Shown: in pieces, positions 28,568 through 35,890 of the stretch
Layout: every line of letters begins with the position of its first letter
How positions within the stretch are numbered: the stretch's first letter is position 1
Assembly (NCBI RefSeq): GCF_022760965.1
Contig: NZ_JAKVIJ010000002.1
Coordinates: 310,001-374,000, forward strand
Reading direction: 5' to 3'
From: Simplicispira sedimenti
GTDB taxonomy: Bacteria > Pseudomonadota > Gammaproteobacteria > Burkholderiales > Burkholderiaceae_C
Length of the DNA stretch: 64,000 nt
Translations under genes and position numbers: made by a program
The notes under the pieces: generated by a model
Databases searched by the model: none
Told to the model about the DNA's origin: nothing
The model's input: only the letters and a program-made list of their open reading frames with translations

Positions 28568-29620
28568 ATGGAAACGCAAGAAAAAGACACGGCGGCCACG
28601 GCAGGGACCGTGCCGATGACCATGATCCAGGCGCTGCGCTCGGGCCTGGACGTGATGATGGAACGCGACGATGACGTCATCGTCTACGGCCAGGACGTGG
28701 GCTACTTCGGCGGCGTGTTCCGCGTCACCGAAGGCCTGCAGGCCAAGTACGGCAAGTCGCGCTGCTTCGACGCGCCGATTTCCGAGGGCGGCATCGTCGG
28801 CACCGCCGTGGGCATGGGTGCCTACGGGCTGCGCCCGGTGGTGGAAATCCAGTTCGCCGACTACTTCTACCCGGCCATGGACCAGATCGTCTCCGAGGCG
28901 GCGCGCCTGCGCCACCGCTCGGCGGGCGACTTCACCGCGCCGCTCACCATCCGCATGCCCTGCGGCGGCGGCATCTACGGCGGCCAGACGCACAGCCAGA
29001 GCCCCGAGGCCATCTTCACCCACGTGTGCGGCCTGCGCACGGTGATGCCGAGCAATCCTTACGACGCCAAGGGCCTGCTGATCGCCTCCATAGAAAACGA
29101 CGACCCGGTCATCTTCCTGGAGCCCAAGCGCCTCTACAACGGCCCGTTCGACGGCCACCACGACCGCCCGGTCGTGCCCTGGTCCAAGCATGCCCTGGGC
29201 ATGGTGCCCGAGGGCTACTACACGGTGCCACTCGACAGCGCCGCCGTGTTCCGCCCCGGCAAGGCCGTCACGGTGCTGACCTACGGCACCATGGTCTGGG
29301 TGAGCGAATGCGCCGCGCGCGAATCCGGCATCGACGCCGAGATCATCGACCTGCGCTCCATCTGGCCGCTGGACCTGGAGACCATCGTCAACTCCGTGAA
29401 GAAGACCGGCCGCTGTGTCGTGGTGCACGAGGCCACGGGCACCGGCGGCTTCGGCGCCGAACTCGCGGCGCTGGTGCAGAAGGAATGCTTCTACCACCTG
29501 GAAGCCCCCATCGAGCGCGTGACCGGCTGGGACACCCCCTACCCGCACGCCCAGGAATGGGCCTATTTCCCGGGACCCGCGCGTGTTGGCGCGGCCCTCA
29601 AGCGTGCAGTGGAGGCATGA
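28568..29620 (+). CDS. bkdA2: Branched-chain 2-oxoacid dehydrogenase E1 beta subunit
   Basis: 350-residue partner of the alpha subunit, 3 bp downstream. Transketolase pyrimidine-binding domain with 'DVGYFGGVFRVTEGL' and 'FDAPISEGGIVGTAVGMGAYG' (the Glu activates ThDP), then the C-terminal transketolase domain. Forms the alpha2-beta2 E1 that decarboxylates the oxoacid and acylates the lipoyl group on E2. The next gene starts 1 bp after its stop. Confidence 0.95.
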   Translation: METQEKDTAATAGTVPMTMIQALRSGLDVMMERDDDVIVYGQDVGYFGGVFRVTEGLQAKYGKSRCFDAPISEGGIVGTAVGMGAYGLRPVVEIQFADYFYPAMDQIVSEAARLRHRSAGDFTAPLTIRMPCGGGIYGGQTHSQSPEAIFTHVCGLRTVMPSNPYDAKGLLIASIENDDPVIFLEPKRLYNGPFDGHHDRPVVPWSKHALGMVPEGYYTVPLDSAAVFRPGKAVTVLTYGTMVWVSECAARESGIDAEIIDLRSIWPLDLETIVNSVKKTGRCVVVHEATGTGGFGAELAALVQKECFYHLEAPIERVTGWDTPYPHAQEWAYFPGPARVGAALKRAVEA

Positions 29621-29621
29621 C

Positions 29622-30905
29622 ATGGGTATTTATGTAATCCGCGTGCCCGACATTGGCGAGGGCATTGCCGAAGTGGAACTGGTGGCCTGGCATGTCCAGC
29701 CCGGCGACGTGGTGGCCGAGGACCAGCCCATCGCCGATGTGATGACCGACAAGGCCACGGTGGAGATTCCGTCGCCCGTGGCGGGCAAGGTGCTGGCGCT
29801 GGGCAGTGTGGTGGGCCAGTCCATCGCCGTGGGCTCCGAGCTCGTGCGGCTGGAGGTGGAGGGCGACGGAAATTTGAAGCCAAATGCAGCTCCAGCGCCC
29901 GTCCATCAAGCGCCAGTAGCTCCTGTTTCAGTAGCATCCGAGGCGCCCCCGGCGCCCACCCCCGTTGTGGCACCTGCGGCCGCGCGGCCCACGGCGGCGC
30001 CCCGCGCCGCCGTGGTGCCGCGCACTGCGGACGAGCGCCCGCTGGCCTCGCCCGCGGTGCGCCGCCGTGCGCTGGACCTGGGCGTGGAGCTGCGCTACGT
30101 GCACGGTAGCGGCCCGGCCGGCCGCATTGAGCACGACGACCTCGACGCCTACCTGGCCGGTGGCGGCCAGGCGCCGGGACAGGGCGCTTCGCCCTATATG
30201 GAGCGCCATGGCGAGGAAGCCATCCCCGTCATCGGCCTGCGCCGCAAGATCGCGCAGAAGATGCAGGAGGCCAAGCGCCGCATTCCGCATTTCAGCTATG
30301 TGGAAGAGGTGGACGTGACCGAGCTGGAGGCCTTGCGCCAGCAGCTCAACAAGCTCCACGGTGCCACGCGCGGCAAGCTCACGCTGCTGCCCTTCCTGGC
30401 GCGGGCCATGGTGCTGGCGCTGCGTGACTTCCCGCAGATCAACGCCCGCTTCGACGACGAGGCCGGCGTGGTCACGCGCCACGCGGCCGTGCACCTGGGC
30501 GTGGCCACGCAGACCGACGGTGGCCTCATGGTGCCGGTGCTGCGCCATGCCGAGGCGCTGGACCTGTGGGCCTGCGCGGCGGGCATCGCGCGCGTGGCCG
30601 AAGGCGCGCGCAGTGGCAAGGCGCCGCGCGAGGAGCTGTCGGGTTCGACCATCACCCTCACCAGCCTGGGGGCGCTGGGCGGCATTGCCAGCACGCCGGT
30701 CATCAACCACCCCGAGGTGGCCATCGTCGGCGTCAACCGCATGGTCGAGCGGCCCATGTTCCGCAATGGCCAGGTGGTGGCGCGCCAGCTCATGAACCTC
30801 TCGTCCTCGTTCGACCACCGCGTGGTCGATGGCATGGACGCGGCGCAATTCATCCAGGCCATGCGCGCGCTGCTCGAAACCCCGGCCCTGCTGTTCGTCG
30901 AGTGA
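29622..30905 (+). CDS. bkdB: Branched-chain 2-oxoacid dehydrogenase E2, dihydrolipoyl acyltransferase
   Basis: Core of the complex; transfers the acyl group from lipoamide to CoA. Lipoyl domain at about residues 1-80 with the lipoylated Lys in 'DVMTDKATVEIPS', Ala/Pro linker, E3/E1-binding domain (about 142-178, 'ASPAVRRRALDLGVEL'), second linker, then the catalytic domain with 'FDHRVVDGMDAA' (HxxxDG). The first linker, residues about 83-105, is encoded by an inverted copy of the interspersed repeat. 427 residues. Confidence 0.95.
   Translation: MGIYVIRVPDIGEGIAEVELVAWHVQPGDVVAEDQPIADVMTDKATVEIPSPVAGKVLALGSVVGQSIAVGSELVRLEVEGDGNLKPNAAPAPVHQAPVAPVSVASEAPPAPTPVVAPAAARPTAAPRAAVVPRTADERPLASPAVRRRALDLGVELRYVHGSGPAGRIEHDDLDAYLAGGGQAPGQGASPYMERHGEEAIPVIGLRRKIAQKMQEAKRRIPHFSYVEEVDVTELEALRQQLNKLHGATRGKLTLLPFLARAMVLALRDFPQINARFDDEAGVVTRHAAVHLGVATQTDGGLMVPVLRHAEALDLWACAAGIARVAEGARSGKAPREELSGSTITLTSLGALGGIASTPVINHPEVAIVGVNRMVERPMFRNGQVVARQLMNLSSSFDHRVVDGMDAAQFIQAMRALLETPALLFVE
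29870..29936 (-). repeat. Interspersed repeat, in-frame copy inside the bkdB linker (antisense to the gene)
   Basis: Read on minus: GCTACTGAAACAGGAGCTAC, TGGCGCTTGATGGACGGGCG, CTGGAGCTGC, ATTTGGCTTCAAATT. It matches the xdhA and guaD copies but runs against the gene. The gene strand reads it as a Pro/Ala-rich linker, NLKPNAAPAPVHQAPVAPV. Confidence 0.75.
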
Positions 30906-30921
30906 AGCGGGAGGAATACAC

Positions 30922-32319
30922 ATGAAAGAAATCACCACCAAGCTGCTGGTCATCGGCGGCGGTCCCGGCGGCTACGTGGCCGCCATCCGCGCCGGCCAGC
31001 TCGGCATTCCCACCGTGCTGGTCGAGGGGGAGAGCCTGGGCGGCACCTGCCTCAACATCGGCTGCATCCCGTCCAAGGCGTTGATCCATGCCGCGCACGC
31101 GTTCGACGCTGCACGCCACCAGGCCCACGGCTCGCCGCTGGGCATCAAGGTGCAGGAACCGAGCATCGACATCTCGCAGACCGTGCGCTGGAAGGACGGC
31201 ATCGTCAAGCGCCTCACCGGCGGCGTGGGCGCGCTCTTGCGCAAGGCCGGCGTGCGGGTGCACAAGGGCTGGGCGCACATCGAGGACGGCAAGTCCGTGA
31301 CCGTGCAGCCCGCCGAAGGCGGCGAGCCCGTGCGCGTGCGCTGCGAGCACCTGCTGCTGGCCACGGGCTCCGAGCCGGTCGAGCTGCCCATGCTGCCGTT
31401 CGGCGGTGCCGTCGTCTCGTCCACCGGTGCGCTCTCGCCGGACAGCCTGCCGCGCCGCCTCGTCGTCGTGGGCGCGGGCTACATCGGCCTGGAGCTGGGC
31501 ATGGCCTACCGCAAGCTGGGCGTGGAAGTCGCCGTGGTCGAGGCCGCCGAGCGCGTGCTGCCCGGCTACGACGAGGAACTGACCCAGCCAGTGCTCGACG
31601 CTCTGGAGAAGAGCGGCGTCGTGCTGCACCTGGGCTGCAGCGTGCAGGGCTACGACGCGCAGCACGGTGTGCGCGTGCGTAGCGCGCGCGCCGACGAGTT
31701 CGCGCTGCCCGCCGACCGCGTGCTCGTGGCCGTGGGCCGCAAGCCGCGCACCACGGGCTTCGGGCTCGAATCGCTGCAGCTCGACATGGCCGGGCGTTAC
31801 GTGGCGGTGGATGCGCAGTGCCGCACCTCCATGCGCAACGTCTGGGCCATTGGCGACATCACCGGCGACCCCATGCTGGCGCACCGTGCCATGGCGCAGG
31901 GCGAGGTGGTGGCCGAGGTGATCGCGGGCAAGCACCGCCGCTTCGAGCCCATGGCCATTCCGGCCGTGTGCTTCACCGACCCCGAGGTCGTGGTCGTGGG
32001 CAAAACGCCGGGCGAGGCGCGTGCCGCAGGGCTGGACTGCATCGACGCGGCCTTCCCGTTCGCCGCCAACGGCCGCGCGATGACGCTGGAAGCCACCGGC
32101 GGCTTCGTGCGCGTGGTGGCCCGGAAGGACAACCACCTGATCCTCGGCTGGCAGGCCGTGGGCCAGGGCGTGGCCGAGCTGGCGGCGGCCTTCACCCAGT
32201 CCATCGAGATGGGCGCGCGGCTGGAGGACGTGGCGGGCACCATCCACGCCCACCCCACGCTGGGCGAGGCGGTGCAGGAAGCGGCGCTGCGGGCGCTGGG
32301 GCACGCGTTGCACATTTGA
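30922..32319 (+). CDS. lpdV: Dihydrolipoyl dehydrogenase E3 of the branched-chain complex
   Basis: 465 residues. FAD-binding 'VIGGGPGGYVAAIRAGQLG', redox-active disulfide 'GGTCLNIGCIPSK', NAD-binding 'VVGAGYIGLELGMAYRKLG', and C-terminal 'HAHPTLGE' with the catalytic His. Reoxidises the E2 dihydrolipoamide and reduces NAD+. A strong GGGAGGA ribosome-binding site precedes the ATG at 30922. Last gene of the bkd operon; followed by the C-rich repeat. Confidence 0.95.
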   Translation: MKEITTKLLVIGGGPGGYVAAIRAGQLGIPTVLVEGESLGGTCLNIGCIPSKALIHAAHAFDAARHQAHGSPLGIKVQEPSIDISQTVRWKDGIVKRLTGGVGALLRKAGVRVHKGWAHIEDGKSVTVQPAEGGEPVRVRCEHLLLATGSEPVELPMLPFGGAVVSSTGALSPDSLPRRLVVVGAGYIGLELGMAYRKLGVEVAVVEAAERVLPGYDEELTQPVLDALEKSGVVLHLGCSVQGYDAQHGVRVRSARADEFALPADRVLVAVGRKPRTTGFGLESLQLDMAGRYVAVDAQCRTSMRNVWAIGDITGDPMLAHRAMAQGEVVAEVIAGKHRRFEPMAIPAVCFTDPEVVVVGKTPGEARAAGLDCIDAAFPFAANGRAMTLEATGGFVRVVARKDNHLILGWQAVGQGVAELAAAFTQSIEMGARLEDVAGTIHAHPTLGEAVQEAALRALGHALHI

Positions 32320-32321
32320 CG

Positions 32322-32475
32322 CACCCCCGGATGGAGGGGCTCCCCCCTGAGTCGCCTTCGGCGCCTTCCCCCCTCTCTGCTTCGCTGCGCTGCGCGGAGG
32401 GGGGACGCCACCGGTGCTGCGGGGCGGCCCTTGCACGGTGGCCCTGGTCGGGGCCTCGCCAGTGTCGTCCAGCGC
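32322..32475 (+). repeat. C-rich intergenic repeat, copy 2 (full length)
   Basis: Blocks in order: CTCCCCCCTGAGTCGCC, TTCGGCGCC, TTCCCCCCTCTCTGCTTCGC, GCGGAGGGGGGACGCC, then GCGGCCCTTGCACGGTGGCC and TGGTCGGGGCC. Same order as copy 1. The C6/G6 runs can pair as a long stem. It follows the bkd operon directly and occupies most of the 236-bp gap before guaD. Confidence 0.85.
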
Positions 32476-32555
32476 TGGCGGTGCTTGCTCCACACCATAC
32501 AACGGAGGGGCTTTGCCGGAGAAAAGGCGCGGCTGGCTCCGGTAAGCTTGCAGCC

Positions 32556-33854
32556 ATGCACATTTACCGTTCTGCCCTGTTGCGTTTTTCCGAGGATGGC
32601 CAGGCCTTGTACGACGAGGATGGCCTGCTCGCCATCGGCCCCGATGCCCAGGGCCGCCAGCGTGTGCTGGCGGTAGGAGCCTGGCAGCAACTCGCGCCGC
32701 AGTTCGCGGGTCAACACGTCACCCATTGGCCGGGGCGCCTGATCGCGCCGGGCTTTGTGGACATGCATGTCCACTACCCGCAGACCGACGTGATCGGCTC
32801 GCCCGCCGAGGGCCTGCTGCCCTGGCTGGAGAACTACACCTTTCCGCACGAGAAGCGCTTTGTGGCCCAGGGCTACGCCGAGCAGGTGGCCGAGTTCTTT
32901 CTCGATGAGCTGCTGCGCAACGGCGTGACGACGGCACTGGCCTTCGCGACCTCGCACCCGCAGTCGGTCGATGCGCTGTTCGGCGAGGCGCGGCGCCGAC
33001 ACCTGCGCCTGATGACGGGCAAGGTGCTGCAGGATCGCCATTCGCCCGATGGTGTGCGTGACGAGACGGAGCAAAGCCTGATCGATACCGAAGACCTCAT
33101 CACGCGCTGGCATGGCGTGGACCGACTGGGCTACGCCATCACGCCACGCTTCGCGCCCACCAGCAGCCCGGCGCAGCTGCGCGGGGCAGGGCAGCTCGCG
33201 GCGCGGTATCCGGATGTGTGGATTCAGTCCCATGTGGCCGAGAACCTCGACGAGGTGCGCTGGGCGTGCGAGCTGTATCCGCGCTCGCGCAGCTACCTCG
33301 CGGTGTACGACGATTTCGGCCTGATGCGCGAGCGCGCCGTGTATGCGCACTGCATCCATTTCGATGCGGCCGACCGCGCGCTGATGCACCAGCGCCGCAC
33401 GGCCGCAGCCGTCAGCCCCACAAGCAACCTGTTCCTGGGCAGCGGCTTCTTCGACTACCAGGCGGCCGACCGCGCGGGCTTCGCCTACGGCCTGGCCAGC
33501 GACGTGGGCGGGGGCACGAGCTTCTCGCCGTTCCGCACCATGCTGGCCGCCTACACCGTGGGGCGTGAGGGGCAGACCAAGCCGGGCCTGAGCCTCTCGC
33601 CCCAGCAGCTGTGGTGGCAGCACACAGCGGGTGCGGCGCGCGCGCTGGGGTTGGACGGCGTGGTGGGCAACCTGCAGCCGGGCTGCGAGGGCGACTTTGT
33701 GGTGCTCAACCCCCAGGCCACGCCGCTGCTGGCGCGGCGCACCGCGCAGGCGGGCAACCTGGACGAATTGCTGTTCGCCATGATCGTGCTCGGCGACGAC
33801 CGCCTGGTTGAGCAGACCGTGATTTCACAGGCAAAATATGGCCCTGGCGCTTGA
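32556..33854 (+). CDS. guaD: Guanine deaminase
   Basis: Amidohydrolase converting guanine to xanthine, the XdhAB substrate. 432 residues. Metal-binding 'FVDMHVHYPQTD' and 'QSHVAEN', the 'YAHCIHFDAADR' His, and the metal Asp in 'ASDVGGGTSFSP'. The start at 32556 (MHIYRSALLRF) fits the family; a long upstream open frame is antisense noise over lpdV. The last nine residues (QAKYGPGA region) and the stop codon come from an inverted copy of the interspersed repeat. Confidence 0.93.
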   Translation: MHIYRSALLRFSEDGQALYDEDGLLAIGPDAQGRQRVLAVGAWQQLAPQFAGQHVTHWPGRLIAPGFVDMHVHYPQTDVIGSPAEGLLPWLENYTFPHEKRFVAQGYAEQVAEFFLDELLRNGVTTALAFATSHPQSVDALFGEARRRHLRLMTGKVLQDRHSPDGVRDETEQSLIDTEDLITRWHGVDRLGYAITPRFAPTSSPAQLRGAGQLAARYPDVWIQSHVAENLDEVRWACELYPRSRSYLAVYDDFGLMRERAVYAHCIHFDAADRALMHQRRTAAAVSPTSNLFLGSGFFDYQAADRAGFAYGLASDVGGGTSFSPFRTMLAAYTVGREGQTKPGLSLSPQQLWWQHTAGAARALGLDGVVGNLQPGCEGDFVVLNPQATPLLARRTAQAGNLDELLFAMIVLGDDRLVEQTVISQAKYGPGA

Positions 33855-33889
33855 TGTTCAAGCGCAACCAGCTATCAAAATCGTAGTAC
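33829..33889 (-). repeat. Interspersed repeat supplying the 3' end and stop codon of guaD
   Basis: Read on minus: CTACGATTTTGATAGCTGGT, TGCGCTTGAACATCAAGCGC, CAGGGCCATATTTTGCCT: full length with an intact GCGCTTGA/TCAAGCGC palindrome. guaD stops inside it (33852-33854); the rest is 5' leader of dcd. Confidence 0.85.
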
Positions 33890-33908
33890 CTGGCGAGGAA
33901 CCCGCACC

Positions 33909-34481
33909 ATGAGCATCAAGAGCGACAAATGGATCCGCCGCATGGCGGCCGAGCACGGCATGATCGAGCCCTTCGAGCCCGGCCAGGTGCGCGAGGCCGA
34001 GGGCCGCAAGATCATCAGCTACGGCACCAGCAGCTACGGCTACGACATCCGCTGCGCGCCTGAATTCAAGGTCTTCACCAACATCCACAGCACGGTGGTG
34101 GACCCGAAGAATTTCGACGAGAAAAGCTTCGTCGATTTCGAGGGCGACAGCTGCATCATCCCGCCCAACAGCTTCGCGCTGGCGCGCACCGTCGAATACT
34201 TCCGCATCCCGCGCAACGTGCTCACCGTCTGCCTGGGCAAGAGCACCTACGCACGCTGCGGCATCATCGTCAACGTCACGCCCTTCGAGCCCGAATGGGA
34301 AGGCTACGTGACGCTGGAGTTCTCCAACACCACGCCGCTCCCCGCGCGCATCTATGCCGGCGAGGGCTGCGCCCAGGTGCTGTTCTTCGAGAGCGACAAG
34401 GACGACGTCTGCGAGGTCTCGTACAAGGACCGGGGCGGCAAGTACCAGGGCCAGCACGGCGTCACCCTGCCGCGGGCCTGA
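33909..34481 (+). CDS. dcd: dCTP deaminase
   Basis: Converts dCTP to dUTP for thymidylate synthesis. 190 residues, near the family's usual 188. Contains 'MIEPFEPGQVR', 'SYGYDIRCAPEF', 'LGKSTYARCGIIVNVTPFEPEWEGYVTLEFSNT' (the Glu is catalytic) and 'AGEGCAQVLFF'. It starts 20 bp after the repeat that ends guaD. Convergent with the pcp remnant. Confidence 0.96.
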   Translation: MSIKSDKWIRRMAAEHGMIEPFEPGQVREAEGRKIISYGTSSYGYDIRCAPEFKVFTNIHSTVVDPKNFDEKSFVDFEGDSCIIPPNSFALARTVEYFRIPRNVLTVCLGKSTYARCGIIVNVTPFEPEWEGYVTLEFSNTTPLPARIYAGEGCAQVLFFESDKDDVCEVSYKDRGGKYQGQHGVTLPRA

Positions 34482-34490
34482 CCCCGGCCG

Positions 34491-34991
34491 TCAGTGCAGG
34501 GCGCCCGCGCCCGCGGCGATGTCCTGCCGGTGCAGCACGGCGGCCCACAGCATGGCGTGCACGCCGCGCACCATGTCGCGGAGCTGCATAGCGGGCGCGC
34601 CCTGCTCCGGCAGCCAGGGCACGTGCACGAAACCGCCGCGCGCCCCGGCTGCGGCGCCAGCGGCGAGCTGGTGCAGCAGGCCGTAGAACACCGCATTGCA
34701 CACGAAGGTGCCCGCCGTCTGCGACACCTCGCAGGGCAGGCCGGCCCGTTGCGCCGCACGATGCAGGGCCTTGACGGGCAGGGTGGCGAAATACGCGGCC
34801 GGGCCTGCGGGGACGACGGGCGCATCGACCGGCTGCTCGCCCTGGTTGTCGGGAATGCGCGCGTCCACCAGGTTGATGGCAATGCGCTCGACCGACAGTG
34901 CGCCGCGCCCGCCCGCCTGGCCCAGGCACAGCACCAGCGCGGGCCGCGTGGGCCGCGCGTAATATGCACAGGCATCACAGGAGCAGGCCAT
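34491..34991 (-). pseudogene. pcp: 5'-truncated pyroglutamyl-peptidase (pcp) remnant
   Basis: About 149 residues match the C-terminal two thirds of pyrrolidone-carboxylate peptidases: 'LVLCLGQAGGR', 'SVERIAINLVDARIPDNQG' (catalytic Glu), 'SQTAGTFVCNAVFYGLLH' (catalytic Cys), 'FVHVPWLPEQ' (catalytic His). The family's first 60-70 residues, including the FEPFGG loop, are absent in all frames. The only near start is an ATG at 34991 that overlaps the ypfJ ATG on the other strand (CATG). Probably non-functional, although all three catalytic residues remain and the frame is intact. Confidence 0.75.
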
Positions 34992-35865
34992 GAAATGGGA
35001 AGGCAACCGCGAATCGGACAATGTCGAAGACCGCCGTGACGGCGGTGGCGACGGTTTCCAGATGCTGGGCGGGCGCAGCATCGGCATTGGCACCATCGTC
35101 GTGGCGCTGTTGGGCGGCTGGCTGCTGGGCGTCAATCCGCTGACCCTCCTCGGGCTGCTCAGCGGTGGTGGCGTGCCGCCCGCCCAGGTGCAGCAGGCGC
35201 CTGCACAGCGCCCGCCAGCCGACGACCGGCTTGCGCGGTTCGTCTCTACCGTGCTGGCCGACACCGAGGACGTGTGGCATGGCGTGTTCCGACAGGCCGG
35301 CGGCAGCTACCAGGAACCCCGGCTGGTGCTGTTCCGCGGCGCCACGCCCACGGCCTGCGGCACGGGCCAGGCGGCCATGGGGCCGTTCTACTGCCCGGCC
35401 GACCAGAAGGTGTACATCGATCTGGGCTTCTACGAAACCCTCCAAAGCCGCCTCGGCGCGCCGGGCGACTTCGCCCAGGCCTACGTGATCGCCCACGAGG
35501 TGGGCCACCACGTGCAGAACCTGCTGGGCATCAGCGCCAAGGTGGACCAGATGCGCGGCCGCGTCAGCCAGGCCGAATACAACCGCCTGTCCGTGCGTCT
35601 GGAACTGCAGGCCGACTGTTTCGCCGGCGTGTGGGCCCACCACGCCCAGAATGCCCGCCAGATCCTGGAGCAGGGCGACGTGGAGGAAGCCATGAACGCG
35701 GCCGCGCAGATCGGCGACGACGCGCTGCAGCGCTCCAGCGGCGGCGCCGTGGTGCCCGAGTCGTTCACCCACGGCACCAGTGCGCAGCGCCAGCGCTGGT
35801 TCCACGCCGGCATGCAGCAGGGCAGCCTCAAGGCCTGCGACACCTTCGCGGCGCGCGCACTCTGA
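34990..35865 (+). CDS. ypfJ: YpfJ-like neutral zinc metallopeptidase, membrane anchored
   Basis: 291 residues. N-terminal 'MKWEGNRESDNVEDRR' and one membrane segment ('IGTIVVALLGGWLLGV'), then the peptidase domain with zinc motif 'IAHEVGHHVQ' (HExxH) and 'RLELQADCFAGVWAHHA'. The ribosome-binding site AGGAG at 34978 and a TAATAT -10-like element at 34960 lie at the edge of the truncated pcp gene. Substrate unknown. Confidence 0.93.
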   Translation: MKWEGNRESDNVEDRRDGGGDGFQMLGGRSIGIGTIVVALLGGWLLGVNPLTLLGLLSGGGVPPAQVQQAPAQRPPADDRLARFVSTVLADTEDVWHGVFRQAGGSYQEPRLVLFRGATPTACGTGQAAMGPFYCPADQKVYIDLGFYETLQSRLGAPGDFAQAYVIAHEVGHHVQNLLGISAKVDQMRGRVSQAEYNRLSVRLELQADCFAGVWAHHAQNARQILEQGDVEEAMNAAAQIGDDALQRSSGGAVVPESFTHGTSAQRQRWFHAGMQQGSLKACDTFAARAL

Positions 35866-35890
35866 AGCCACGCCGCGCAGACGGAGCCCC

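Noticed and set aside
26855..29623. A 922-codon open frame on the minus strand over the BMP and bkd genes
   Set aside because: Same shadow composition; the plus strand encodes well-supported enzymes.
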